From contig NZ_CP060398.1 of the NCBI RefSeq assembly GCF_015840915.1, forward strand, positions 3,596,001 through 3,660,000: a stretch of DNA of 64,000 nucleotides, in the 5' to 3' direction. The translations under genes were made by a program, and so were the position numbers. The DNA is from Synechococcus sp. CBW1002. Lineage in GTDB: Bacteria; Cyanobacteriota; Cyanobacteriia; PCC-6307; Cyanobiaceae. The notes under the pieces were generated by a model that saw nothing but the letters and a program-made list of their open reading frames with translations, searched no databases and had not been told where the DNA came from. Each line of letters opens with the position of its first letter. The stretch's first letter is position 1. Shown here one piece after another: positions 28,288-36,743 of the stretch.

Positions 28288-29982
28288 GTAAGCATTCAGG
28301 GGTCGGGACAGCACGCGGCGAACATCGTCTCTGCTGAACCCTTGACGGCGTCCTGATTCCCGTTTGCATCTCAGGCAGAGACTGCTTGAGATGGGCGCCC
28401 CTCCTGCTGGCATTTCCGAGGTGGACTGGTTGTCGTGGCCAGCTGGTGCCAGGGAGTTCATTCTGGCTCAACAGGAGGAGATGGTGCAGCTCCGCGTCCA
28501 GCTCACCGCCCTGGCGACCGAACTGGCCCATCTGCGCGAGCGGATCGGCCGCAGCTCCCGCAATTCTTCCAAGCCTCCCTCCAGTGATGGCCAGGGGTTT
28601 AGGCCGCCCGAACGACGCAAGGGCAGTGGCCGCAAGCGCGGCGGCCAGCCGGGCCATCCCGGATCTGGGCCGGAGCTGCTGCCGATCGAGCGGGTGGATG
28701 AGGTGGTCGAGCACCACCCCCAGGCCTGCCGCCGCTGCGGCACGTTGCTACAGGGTCAGGATCCCGAGCCCTTGAGGCACCAGGTGATCGAGATTCCACC
28801 GATCACGCCTCTGGTGATCGAGCACCGGCTGCACCGCCTGGTCTGCCCCTGCTGTTCCACCAGCACCTGTGCCTCGTTACCGGCGGAGGTGGAAGTAAGC
28901 CATTACGGTCCCCGGCTCAGTGCTCTGGTGGGTCTGCTGGGTAGTGCCTTCCCGTTGAGTTTCAGCAAGACCCAGGCGCTGCTGGATCAGCTGCTGGGGG
29001 TACAGATCAGCCGGGGAGCGATGGCCACTATCCGCCAGCGCTTGAGTGCAGCACTGGAGCAGCCCATGCAGGAGGCCCTTGCGTTTGCCCGTCAGCAGTC
29101 GGTGGTCTATGTCGATGAAACCGGTGCCCCCACCGGTAATGCCGATGGGGGCAACCCCGATGGCCGGCGCGGCTGGGAGTGGGTCATGGTGACCGCCATG
29201 GGGGTGACAGTGTTCTTGCAGAGCCTGAGCCGCTCGGCTGCCGCCGCGATCGACCTGCTCGGGAATGCCTTTGGCGGAATTGTGGTGAGCGATCGCTTCT
29301 CCGCCTACAACCATCTCCCGCTGGAGCAGCGCCAGCTGTGCTGGGCGCACGTGATCCGCGATCTCACTGCCATCGCTGACCGTCAGGGCGCCAGCGGTGA
29401 GATTGGAGCGGAGCTGCTGGGCCTGCAGCAGCAGCTGTTTGCCCAGTGGCACCGCTACAAAGACGGAACGATCGACTGGTCCACGTTGCAGCAGGGCTGT
29501 CGGCCGATCCGCCAGGCGTTTGTGGGCACGCTGCAGCGGGTTGTGGAGCTGGGCTGCCAGCGCGGCGAGCGAACGCCGTGGGCCAAGACGGTGCGTACCT
29601 GCCATCAGTTGCTGCAAGTGAGCGATGGCCTCTGGACCTTCCTGGAGATTGAAGGGATCGAGCCCACCAACAACGCAGCCGAGCGTGCCCTGCGCCATTC
29701 GGTGATTCAGCGCAAGATCAGCCATGGCGTCCAATCCCGCCAGGGTGCAATCTGCCGCAGCAGGTTGCTCACGGTCACCACCAGCCTGCGGCAACAGGGC
29801 CGTGATATCTGGCAGTTCCTGGAGCAGGCCTTGATCGCCCATCATCGCGGCGGTGAGATGCCATCGCTGTTGCCGAATCCCTGAGCCGGCCGTCATCGAT
29901 CGTGGTGTCTGTGGTCGCTTGGTGATCAGCGATCAAGGGCGGTGAATGCTGCGCGGCTGCGTCACGGCCCCTGAACGGATAC
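28288..29982 (+). mobile_element. IS66-family element (single-gene type, 1,695 bp)
   Basis: Terminal repeats GTAAGCATTCAGGGG (28288) and the complement of GTATCCGTTCAGGGG (ending 29982) bracket one transposase gene. An 8-bp duplication TGTGGACA lies on each side (28280-28287 and 29983-29990), the length expected for IS66. Absence of tnpA and tnpB places it with the ISBst12-like single-gene group. It sits in domain I of the group II intron, 15 nt after the EBS1 candidate. Confidence 0.95.
28364..29884 (+). CDS. tnpC: IS66-family transposase TnpC
   Basis: This intact 506-residue transposase has an N-terminal leucine-zipper segment (residues 20-60, LAQQEEMVQLRVQLTALATELAHLRERIG), the basic SSRNSSKPPSSDGQG linker, a zinc-binding CRRCG…CPCC region (about 125-165) and the DDE core: VVYVDETGAPTG (Asp, near 250), IVVSDRFSAYNH (Asp, near 305) and EPTNNAAERALR (Glu, near 432). 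A C-terminal IS66 tail follows. The N-terminal 77 residues are identical to the remnant at 3350-3660, so the same element occurs twice in the window. Confidence 0.95.
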   Translation: MHLRQRLLEMGAPPAGISEVDWLSWPAGAREFILAQQEEMVQLRVQLTALATELAHLRERIGRSSRNSSKPPSSDGQGFRPPERRKGSGRKRGGQPGHPGSGPELLPIERVDEVVEHHPQACRRCGTLLQGQDPEPLRHQVIEIPPITPLVIEHRLHRLVCPCCSTSTCASLPAEVEVSHYGPRLSALVGLLGSAFPLSFSKTQALLDQLLGVQISRGAMATIRQRLSAALEQPMQEALAFARQQSVVYVDETGAPTGNADGGNPDGRRGWEWVMVTAMGVTVFLQSLSRSAAAAIDLLGNAFGGIVVSDRFSAYNHLPLEQRQLCWAHVIRDLTAIADRQGASGEIGAELLGLQQQLFAQWHRYKDGTIDWSTLQQGCRPIRQAFVGTLQRVVELGCQRGERTPWAKTVRTCHQLLQVSDGLWTFLEIEGIEPTNNAAERALRHSVIQRKISHGVQSRQGAICRSRLLTVTTSLRQQGRDIWQFLEQALIAHHRGGEMPSLLPNP

Positions 29983-30252
29983 TGTGGACAGAGCCTGTCT
30001 ATGGACCACACGGCAGCCGGCGTATAGACGGCACGAGCTCATCGCAGGCCCTGATGCGGAACGTGAGAACCTGCCATGGAATGCCAAGGGAACATCCCAA
30101 GTGGTCACCACCATGAGGGTCAATACCGATGTCTGTGGCAGGGGCGGAGCAACCCGTAGTAGCGATGATGGGTCTGTAACGGACTCGGAGCCAAGGGGTT
30201 GCATCATCCCGTTTGGAGTCTCCCATCAACTGCCTACGGCAGGAGGAATGGG

Positions 30253-31503
30253 ATGACAACAGACAAGCCGCTACCGATTACCAAGGTGATGGTCTGGAAG
30301 GCCTATCAACAGGTGAAACGGAACGGACAGGCGGCCGGTGTGGATGGCCAAAGCCTGGACGACTTCAACAAGGATCTGGAGAATAATCTCTACAAACTCT
30401 GGAATCGGATGGCATCAGGAAGTTATCTTCCGCCACCAGTTCGGCGTGTGGAGATTCCCAAATCCGGTGGAGGCGTCAGGCCGCTGGGTATCCCGACGGT
30501 TGCTGATCGCATCGCACAGATGGTGGTCAAGCAGGTGCTGGAGCCAGAGCTGGAGCTGATCTTTGATCAGGATTCCTACGGCTACAGACCGGGCAAGTCA
30601 GCGCATCAGGCAGTAGAGGTCTGCCGTCAGCGCTGCTGGAGGTCCAACTGGGTTCTCGATCTCGACATCAAGGGGTTTTTCGATGCTATCGATCACGACC
30701 TGTTGATGCGCGCGATCAAGGCCCATACCTCCGAGCGCTGGGTGGTGCTCTACCTGCAACGATGGCTGCAGGCACCGGTTCTGTTGCCGGATGGCACGCT
30801 CCATCCCAGGGACCGGGGCACACCGCAAGGTGGTGTCATCAGTCCACTGCTGGCCAATCTGTTCCTGCACTATGCGTTTGATGTGTGGATGCGCCGGAGC
30901 CACCCGGCCATTGCCTTTGAGCGCTATGCAGATGATGTGATCTGTCATTGCCACAGCGAGAAGGAAGCTCGGCGGTTGCTGGAGGCATTGCAGGATCGCT
31001 TTGCGTCCTGTGGCCTCCAGCTTCATCCCCAGAAGACCCAGGTGGTCTACTGCAGGGATAGCAACCGCCGGGCACCGCTTGCTGATGTCACGTTCACGTT
31101 TCTTGGTTTCGCGTTTCGGCCACGTGTGTCTCGCAATTCTCGCGGAGTCATCTACACAGGCTTTTTGCCGGCAGTGAGTCCGCAGGCTCTCCAGCGTATG
31201 CGGGAGAGGATTAGGTCGATAGGGCTTCCATCGCTCGTGTATCTGTCGCTTGAGGAGATCGCTAAAGTGCTGAATCCAGTGATTCGTGGCTGGATTCAGT
31301 ACTACGGTCGTTTCTATAGGACAGAACTGATCAGGAAGTTGTATCGCTACCTGGATGACAGAATTGCAGCCTGGTTACGGCAGAAGTACAAAAGGCTGCG
31401 GGGTCGTCGGCTCCAAAGCTGGCGAGTACTTGCCAGGATCAGGTCTGGACATCGTGATCTGTTCGCGCACTGGCGTCGAGTCAGTGAAGTGGCATGTGGA
31501 TGA
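30253..31503 (+). CDS. ltrA: Group II intron reverse transcriptase/maturase
   Basis: The 416-residue protein starts at an ATG six bases after AGGAGG. It has the RT fingers-palm blocks in order: GVDGQSLDDF (RT0/1), IPKSGGGVRPLGIPTVADRIAQ (RT2), YGYRPGKSAHQAV, DLDIKGFFDAIDHD, TPQGGVISPLLANLFLH (RT4) and the catalytic FERYADDVICH (YADD, near residue 225), followed by LGFAFRP. A C-terminal maturase X/GIIM region follows (VIRGWIQYYGRFYR). No HNH endonuclease domain is present, so mobility would use nicks at replication forks. The gene is intact, but its RNA scaffold is split by IS66. Confidence 0.95.
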   Translation: MTTDKPLPITKVMVWKAYQQVKRNGQAAGVDGQSLDDFNKDLENNLYKLWNRMASGSYLPPPVRRVEIPKSGGGVRPLGIPTVADRIAQMVVKQVLEPELELIFDQDSYGYRPGKSAHQAVEVCRQRCWRSNWVLDLDIKGFFDAIDHDLLMRAIKAHTSERWVVLYLQRWLQAPVLLPDGTLHPRDRGTPQGGVISPLLANLFLHYAFDVWMRRSHPAIAFERYADDVICHCHSEKEARRLLEALQDRFASCGLQLHPQKTQVVYCRDSNRRAPLADVTFTFLGFAFRPRVSRNSRGVIYTGFLPAVSPQALQRMRERIRSIGLPSLVYLSLEEIAKVLNPVIRGWIQYYGRFYRTELIRKLYRYLDDRIAAWLRQKYKRLRGRRLQSWRVLARIRSGHRDLFAHWRRVSEVACG

Positions 31504-31506
31504 TGG

Positions 31507-31580
31507 GAGCCGTATGACGCGAGAGTGTCACGTACGGTTCTGTGAGCACCTCGGGGGGAAGTTCCCCGGGGTGACTCGAC
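31507..31580 (+). ncRNA. Group II intron domains V and VI
   Basis: Bases 31507-31540 form the canonical 34-nt domain V hairpin (GAGCCGTATGAC … GTACGGTTC). Domain VI follows with an 8-bp stem (CCTCGGGG / CCCCGGGG) and an unpaired A in GTGAC shortly before the 3' end, the expected branch point. The intron ends CGAC at 31580. Confidence 0.92.
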
Positions 31581-31710
31581 ATGGTTCGTCTGGTTGAGGT
31601 GGTTCTCGAACCAGGGAAACGGGCCTGCCCACCCCTTGCAACGCCAGGCGTCTGAGGTGTGCTCGCTCAGCCCCGGCTACGCAGGGGCTGCTCCTCCTGA
31701 GTTACACCAC

Positions 31711-32087
31711 TCCACGGGACGCTGCTCATCGCCAGATCTGCAGCCAGTTCCAGGGCAAGCGCAAGATCCCTTTCTTGGCGACGGATCACGAGATCAGCCA
31801 CAGCCGACAGATCACCTGGAGTCTGCGTGCCAAGGCGGCCCCAGAGCACATCGCTCAGTCCTGGATCGGCACCAGCTGGATCGTCGAGGTGGTGGCCACC
31901 TGAACCCGTGACGGCAAGCCCTTTCATGCCACGCATCTGTTTCTCACCAGCCTGCGCACAACCCCAGAATCCCTGCTGCAACTGGTGCGAGACCGCTGGA
32001 GCATTGAGTGCTGGCACTGGATCCGTGACACCCAGCTCCATGAAGATGCCCACCGCTACCGGGGCAATGGTGCTGGCGTGATGGCCG
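31711..32087 (+). pseudogene. ISAs1-family transposase remnant
   Basis: The plus-strand frame reads like the C-terminal half of ISAs1/H-repeat transposases: RQITWSLRAKAAPEH, FHATHLFLTSLRTTPESLLQLVRDRWSIECWHWIRDTQLHEDAHRYRGNGAGVMAA. A TGA stop interrupts it after IVEVVAT near 31901. Both the N-terminal half and the C-terminal tail are missing. It lies against the outer end of the IS256 element, which may have cut it. Confidence 0.8.
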
Positions 32088-32266
32088 CGGGCCAGCCATC
32101 CCCGAACCCATGGTGAGACTTTGAATCAGCCCTGGGACGGCTCGGGACTCCCACCAATCGCTGAACCTCATGCCGTCTGGGACGGCCAGGGACGTATCGG
32201 ACATGGTGCCGGGTCGTCTCGGGTTGGGCTGTGGCTGTCGCCCCGTAGCGGCGATTGCCAGCGGCA

Positions 32267-33250
32267 TCATCCAATTGGGTGAGGGTCGATCACCGTTCCG
32301 GGTGATTGTCCCGCCAGCCAGACCGCAGGCGCATCCTTGAACAGCTGCAGATCGCGCAGCATTGCGGCGGCGCGGCTCTGTTCGGCTTCCACCTCCCCAC
32401 GGTCTGGGCTGCCACTAGCCGTCACCCATGTTTGCTGCAGGGCTTCAACGTATTGCTCCAGGGGTATCGCCCCACCGTCGTGGCGGTAGCAGTCGCGTTC
32501 GCTGGGGTGCTCGGTCAGGGAGAACCCAAGCGCCGCCCGACTGGCCTCATGGCAGGTGGTGGCGATCTCCAGTAGGCGATCGAGGCTGAGCTCACAGTCC
32601 TCCGGCTCCAGGTGCGTCGGCGGGCCGGTGATGGCATACCGCTCTGGGTGACGCTGCGCCTGTTTCTTGCACCGTTCGCTGCAGGTGCGGGCGGTCTTGC
32701 GTTTCACCTGAAACAGCTCACCGCAGACTCGGCAGCGTCCCGTGCGGCTGGCCAGTTCGGTCGATCGTTGCCGCCGCTGCTGCCGCTTGCGTTCGGCGAT
32801 CTGATCGACCGCGACCGCATCACAGGCGGCGCTGCATTGCTGCCTGCCGCCGAACAGTCGCGTGGTGAGGAACAGCCCATCGCAGGCGCGGCAACGGCTG
32901 AGGCGATTCAATCCGTCAGGCAGCTGCAGGTGCTCGCAGGTCTGGCGCCCCAGGTCGATGCACAGGGCACTGCTACCGCTGCGAGCAGCCCTGCCACCGC
33001 TCGTTCGCAGGCGATCGTGCGAGTAGTCGGGGGGCAGCCCGAGGCGTTTCTCCATGGCGTTGAGATCCGACCACCACTGCTGTGCGGCGGGGTCGCCGTA
33101 CTCGGGTTGCGGGTTGCGCTGCCGCCATTCGCGGAGCTTCTGCCCCTGGCGGTCGATGTAGTCCCAGTGATTGGCGAGTTGCTGCGCGGTGTCGCCCGGC
33201 AGCTCTCCTGTAGGAAGCCGATCCATGGTGTCCCCGTAAGTGGTCCTCAT
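32267..33250 (-). CDS. Zinc-finger protein of unknown function
   Basis: I do not recognise this gene. From MRTTYGDTMDRLP the protein has 327 residues. It has two cysteine clusters that look like zinc ribbons, CRACDGLFL…QCSAAC (about residues 120-145) and CRVCGELFQVKRKTARTCSERCKKQ (about 175-200), separated by a very basic helix (ERKRQQRRQRS). The rest is acidic and helical. It lies on the same strand as the terminase-like gene upstream and probably belongs to the integrative island; a DNA- or RNA-binding role is an inference from the ribbons. A longer in-frame start at 33364 reads through low-complexity Pro/Gly text and is less likely. Confidence 0.6.
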   Translation of the reverse strand: MRTTYGDTMDRLPTGELPGDTAQQLANHWDYIDRQGQKLREWRQRNPQPEYGDPAAQQWWSDLNAMEKRLGLPPDYSHDRLRTSGGRAARSGSSALCIDLGRQTCEHLQLPDGLNRLSRCRACDGLFLTTRLFGGRQQCSAACDAVAVDQIAERKRQQRRQRSTELASRTGRCRVCGELFQVKRKTARTCSERCKKQAQRHPERYAITGPPTHLEPEDCELSLDRLLEIATTCHEASRAALGFSLTEHPSERDCYRHDGGAIPLEQYVEALQQTWVTASGSPDRGEVEAEQSRAAAMLRDLQLFKDAPAVWLAGQSPGTVIDPHPIG

Positions 33251-33513
33251 GGAGCGCCGTCCCCGTTGGGACAGCTTACCGGGACAGTTCCATCGGCGCC
33301 CAGCGGGCCGGGCCGCCGGAGCCCAGGCTCCCGGAATCGGGAACCCCCCCCACGCACACGGCACCTGCCGCCGTGGCAGCGGGCTGCTTCCGCCGGCGGC
33401 TGCCGGGGGAAGCAGAACCTCCTGGCAGCCGTCGGCAGTGGGATGCCCCCCGCGCCGGGGGGCGCCGGAAGCAATACCTCCTGACGGAAGTAGCAGAAAC
33501 CGCGCCGGGCTGG
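33251..33513. other. GC-rich intergenic region with hairpin
   Basis: Very GC-rich spacer between the terminase-like and zinc-finger genes. It contains a 7-bp GC hairpin (33445-33463, GCCCCCC / GGGGGGC) and two near-identical copies of GGAAGCAGAACCTCCTG (second copy with ATACC), both giving a strong AGGAGG on the minus strand. A short leaderless frame starts at the second AGGAGG but looks non-coding. Confidence 0.45.
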
Positions 33514-34059
33514 CTATTCCGATACCTTCATGCTACGGGATAACCCTTCCAGGGCAGATCTAATCTCACCTTCCAGCACCTCATTCAGCTTGGATTGTTG
33601 AACCGGGTCGATGACTCCCATGATTCCAGAGATTCGCCCCAGGATCCTTGCCGGAATTGATTCCATCGCGTCACGCATCTGCCGACACGCGACGAACCAT
33701 AGCTCTTCTACTTCATCAATAGGCACCAAGCTTCCGCGCCTTTCTTGTAGTTCTAGTTCCGCCATTTCTGCTAGCGCTGCTTCCTTCCTTGCTTGCGACA
33801 CTGCCCTAGGGGCCCAGTCGACATCCGCCACCACCGGGTCGCCGCTGATATTCACCTGCCGCCCCTGATGGCTGAGCACCGATGCGGCCCATTCGCGGTC
33901 GGCAATCTCCGGGTCGATTAGCACTCGCTGTCCATGTCTCTTTACACCCTGGCGGATTTTGCCTTGTGAAAGAGCTTGCTTCACCGTCGTATAGGCGCAA
34001 GCAAGGCCACGCTCCCGGCGATAGGAGCAATAGTCAGTAATCGAGAGAGTGTGTGCCAT
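33514..34059 (-). CDS. Phage terminase small subunit-like (Nu1/DNA-packaging type)
   Basis: This 181-residue protein has the plan of phage DNA-packaging small subunits. An N-terminal winged-helix segment (SITDYCSYRRERGLACAYTTVKQALSQGKI, residues 5-35) leads to VLIDPEIADREWAAS, where the site-specific DNA-binding part ends. A long charged helix (residues 85-125, ARKEAALAEMAELELQERRGSLVPIDEVEELW) and a C-terminal RDAMESIPARILGRISGIM region follow. In phages the small subunit recognises pac/cos DNA. In PICI and tycheposon satellites a stand-alone copy redirects helper-phage packaging. No large terminase, portal or capsid gene is near, which favours the satellite reading. Confidence 0.72.
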   Translation of the reverse strand: MAHTLSITDYCSYRRERGLACAYTTVKQALSQGKIRQGVKRHGQRVLIDPEIADREWAASVLSHQGRQVNISGDPVVADVDWAPRAVSQARKEAALAEMAELELQERRGSLVPIDEVEELWFVACRQMRDAMESIPARILGRISGIMGVIDPVQQSKLNEVLEGEIRSALEGLSRSMKVSE

Positions 34060-34411
34060 GCCAGCACTCTACCGGCGCCGTTTTCAGTCGGGCAGTGCCT
34101 GACCGGCGGGGTGCTGCTGATGCAAATGCGGCGAAAGTTTCCGGGGTGACTCGGCCAAAAGCACTGGTATCACTGGCTTCTGGGGTAGAACGTAGACATA
34201 ATACAATGGTGCTATGTGCGGGGTCTAGCTATGCTTGAAAATCTGAGGCTGGCCGTTTCCCGGGGCCTCGCGGCGTCGCACCTATAGGGGGTGGTATAAA
34301 GGACCCGCTCTTTCTTTGGGCCATGGGAATAACGACCGGCAACAGCGCTTGCTGTATCCACGCCATCATCAACAGGGCGGCAACTCATCACCAGAGCAGG
34401 CAGTGTGATCA
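34060..34411. other. Intergenic region upstream of the terminase-like gene
   Basis: No gene is seen. The region is lower in GC than its surroundings and on the minus strand has AT-rich promoter-like text (TTTATACC near 34290 and TTGTATTATG near 34203) suited to drive the terminase-like gene. No boxes with convincing spacing were fixed. Confidence 0.35.
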
Positions 34412-34639
34412 TCATCGTGATACTATCCCCGCCAGTCTGCGCCACCATGGGCGACTGACTGACTCTGTATCTGTACTGGCCAGTGGCTGCAGCTCCCAGA
34501 TAGTCCAGCAGCCACGTTTAGCTAATGCCTCATAGGTGTTGGCAGTGTGAACATATTGTTTGCGGTCAATATCGGCCCATCTTGCACCCTTAGCGGCGCG
34601 TGCCTTCAGGGCGTTGATCATCTCATCGTGGGTGTTCAT
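34412..34639 (-). CDS. Small hypothetical protein (75 aa)
   Basis: Not recognised. The frame starts MNTHDEMINALKARAAKGARWADIDRKQ and has an amphipathic, plausible protein composition in its first 55 residues, without membrane segment or cysteine motif. The tail (SVSRPWWRRLAGIVSR) is basic. It lies on the same strand as the terminase-like and other island genes. No clear ribosome binding site is seen, so it may be spurious. Confidence 0.35.
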   Translation of the reverse strand: MNTHDEMINALKARAAKGARWADIDRKQYVHTANTYEALAKRGCWTIWELQPLASTDTESVSRPWWRRLAGIVSR

Positions 34640-34771
34640 TGCGGGGTTTGGTATGGGGTGGAGTTAACGGTGGTGGTTCAGTGTCTTCTTCTGGGAGGCG
34701 TGGTAATACGCATGGCAAACAAAATGCGATTCCACAAGGATATAGATAATCGTATTTCGCACTTTCTCTGG

Positions 34772-34975
34772 CTATTTGTTATATAGACGGCGATATTCGG
34801 CGGCGATGGTGGCCGGCGGGAGGTGATGCACGAAACCGGCAACAGTGCCCGGCGGGCCGCAGTCCAGGCGCTGTCGCCATTGCCGGAGCGTCAGCTTCAG
34901 GGGCCCCTGAGGTGGCGGTGGTGACTGGTCCATCAGGCGGCCCCGTAGGCGATGGCGGGCGGTCAGGCGTGCCAC
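34772..34975 (-). CDS. Small hypothetical protein (67 aa or shorter)
   Basis: Not recognised. Two starts are possible, MARLTARHR or MDQSPPPPQGP fourteen residues later. The second half (LTLRQWRQRL and a C-terminal AAEYRRLYNK) is helical and basic. The start overlaps the 3' end of the preceding gene on the same strand by about 13 bp, an arrangement typical of coupled phage genes and the main reason to believe it. Confidence 0.4.
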   Translation of the reverse strand: MARLTARHRLRGRLMDQSPPPPQGPLKLTLRQWRQRLDCGPPGTVAGFVHHLPPATIAAEYRRLYNK

Positions 34976-35436
34976 GGTCCCGCGCAGACACCGCTGCTCG
35001 CCTCAGAGAAGTAGGTGGCGCACTCCTGGATCCAGTGCGGGGCGTGCTTGCCTCCCAGCTCCGGGCGTTCCCCTACTACCAGCTTGAGAGCGAAGCAGGA
35101 GGCGGGGTTCTTCGCGTGTTGCCGTGAGTGGCTGATGACGCGGACCCACCTGGGGCCAACATTCGGGTCGGGGATCAGCACGGCACCGCCGCAGATCAGC
35201 TCGTAACCGTCATCACTAACGAAGGTGGCGAAGGCCAGCACGGGCAGGCAGTCGTCTATCCACACGAAGGTTTCGCCCGTGTCATCGGCCTCGATCAGGT
35301 CAGCCCAGTAGAGCCAGGCGGGCAGGTGGGCAGGTACGACGGTCTGCAGTTGGCGCGGATCAGGGCTCAGCGCAGCGAAGGCCTCGCCGTCGGTGTAGCG
35401 CTTGCAAATGGTGTCCATCACGGTCTCAGTGGTCAT
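34963..35436 (-). CDS. Hypothetical island protein (157 aa)
   Basis: Not recognised. The protein is acidic and mixed alpha/beta in appearance, starting MTTETVMDTICKRYTDGEAF, with a core ETFVWIDDCLPVLAFATFVSDDGYELICGG and a conserved-looking HWIQECATYF near the C-terminus. There is no signal peptide or membrane segment. It lies between the iteron-like array and the small downstream frames, on the same strand as the primase-helicase remnant. Codon usage looks like the neighbouring island genes. Confidence 0.5.
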   Translation of the reverse strand: MTTETVMDTICKRYTDGEAFAALSPDPRQLQTVVPAHLPAWLYWADLIEADDTGETFVWIDDCLPVLAFATFVSDDGYELICGGAVLIPDPNVGPRWVRVISHSRQHAKNPASCFALKLVVGERPELGGKHAPHWIQECATYFSEASSGVCAGPWHA

Positions 35437-35533
35437 CAGGGTCTCGATCGAAGGGTTAGGGGTGCTACTGGCTTGGGGCCGGCGCAGCGGCGGGCCGGGG
35501 GTTGGCGGCGGTTTTTTTCGTCACTGGCGGTTT

Positions 35534-35832
35534 TGCTCAGGGCTGCTCAGGGCTGTCCCCCGTTTTGCTCAGGGCTGGCTTTTCCCCCAGACCGCTTGCG
35601 GCGCAGTGGGTCTGGGGGTGTTGGGCACTTTGCTCAGGGCTGTTTTTGACCTTCGCCTACACAGCGCAGTGATGCACATGGTTTTTCCTATAGGGAGGGA
35701 GATACAAACAGCCCTGAGCAGAATTGGCCGGACAGGGCCAGACCCGTTGCAGCACAAGCCGTTTTGCCGTTTGGACAGCCCTGCTCAGGCCCTGAGCAGG
35801 CCCTGAGCAGGTCCTGAGCAGGTCCTGAGCAG
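35534..35832. repeat. Iteron-like array, candidate replication origin
   Basis: The 12-mer TGCTCAGGGCTG occurs at 35534, 35544, 35566 and 35631 and in inverted form (CAGCCCTGAGCA) at 35709. Four 11-bp tandem units of GCCCTGAGCAG/GTCCTGAGCAG occupy 35789-35832. All share the core CTGAGCA. The array begins 6 bp after the primase-helicase stop codon. P4-like elements have origins made of short iterons bound by their own primase-helicase, so an origin is the best guess. An AT-richer stretch (about 35640-35710) sits between the two halves. Confidence 0.6.
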
Positions 35833-35837
35833 GGCCC

Positions 35838-36743
35838 TCATGGCTGCACCTCCGGGCGGCGGGCGGCGGGCAGTGCTGCGATGGCCTCCAGCCCGCCGTC
35901 ACTCATGCCGCGCGGGTTGAACACGTCGCGTTTGAACTCCAGGGCATGGGGCAGCCAGAGCCCCGGCCTCAACGTGAACCCGGCATCAAACCGCGGCAGG
36001 TTCAACCTCTCGGCCTGGGTGCGGCCAGCGGCGCGGGCCTCGTCGGTGCTCTCGCGGTGGCGCTCCAGGCAACGGGCAGGGCCAAGGGTGCGCCGCAGCT
36101 GGCTGATGAAGTTGGTTCGCTGCATCCCGGTGGGGACGTTGCTGTAGCGACACCAGCCCATGTAGGACTCATACAAATCCAGCCAGTCCTGCTGCCTCAC
36201 TTCGGTATCGGGCCCCAGGGGGCTCGGCATCAGGCAGGCATCGGCCCACTGGCTAACGGTGTCTGACGTGGCTGCGACAGCTGCTGCAGCGGCCCGTAGC
36301 AGCCCCTCCGGGTCATTCCTGGCCAGCACCTCCAGCACCTCAGCCAGCGGCATTGACAGGGCCCAACTGGCAGCCTCAGCGCGGATCGCGTGATGCCTTG
36401 GCGTGTCACCTTCCAGCGCTGCCTTCAAGGAGGGGTCCGGGTCGCCGTGACGGGGCAGGGTTTCCAGAGTGAGCACGCGCCGTTGGAAACCTTCGCGGCC
36501 ATCCCTGAACTGCAACGGGACCACGCTGGCCAGGATGCAGCGCGCAAACATCCGCCGTGGCTTTTCGCCTTCGGGACCATTCAGCCGGCGGGTGGTCTGC
36601 GGCTGGTTTTCGACCAGTTCGTAGAACAGGTTGCAGGTAGCACCACGCGCCACGGTGACCGGGCAATCGGGGAACACCAGCAAGCGCCGCCCGATCGCGT
36701 ACTGGTAGAGCTTTTCGGGCCCCGCCAGTTCGGACGGATGCCC
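35838..36743 (-). pseudogene. P4-like helicase (DUF5906/SF3), C-terminal half
   Basis: This is the detached C-terminal half of the primase-helicase whose N-terminal half lies at 41854-42606. It begins GHPSELAGPEKLYQYAIGRR, then LLVFPDCPVTVARGATCNLFYELVENQPQTTRRL, an arginine-finger-like QRRVLTLETLP region and a helical tail. When the DNA between the CTAG sites is removed the frame joins exactly as LQSSL-GHPSEL. An internal start at 36683 could still make a fragment, but without Walker A it would lack ATPase activity. Confidence 0.85.

Larger units (their letters stand above)
28010..31580 (+). mobile_element. Group II intron with reverse transcriptase, carrying IS66
   Basis: The 5' end GTGTG at 28010 fits the GUGYG consensus, and a 34-nt domain V with a hairpin domain VI closes the element at 31580. 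The boundaries are confirmed independently: joining 28009 to 31581 recreates the ATG start of the IS256 transposase on the other strand. IBS1 (TTGGGC, 28004-28009) can pair with GCCCAA at 28260-28265, a good EBS1 candidate about 250 nt into the intron. The leader before the maturase gene shows typical group II text (GCGGAGCAACCCGTAGTAG). Without the 1.7-kb IS66 the intron would be about 1.87 kb. Confidence 0.9.
26481..31710 (-). mobile_element. IS256-type element, broken by a group II intron and IS66
   Basis: Imperfect terminal repeats start GTGGTGTAA at 26481 and end with the complement at 31710, with further matching blocks inward (GAGG, CCCTG). Between them lies a Mutator/IS256 transposase gene on the minus strand. 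Removing 28010-31580 rejoins its start codon to its upstream region, giving an element of about 1.66 kb. No clear target duplication was seen outside the ends, so the boundaries are tentative. Confidence 0.6.

Noticed and set aside
33445-33463. Rho-independent terminator after the terminase-like gene
   Set aside because: The GC hairpin lacks a T-run on either strand, so it is mentioned only as a hairpin in the intergenic note.
35534-35832. CRISPR array
   Set aside because: The repeats are 11-12 bp, partly overlapping, with irregular spacing and one inverted copy, and no cas gene is seen.
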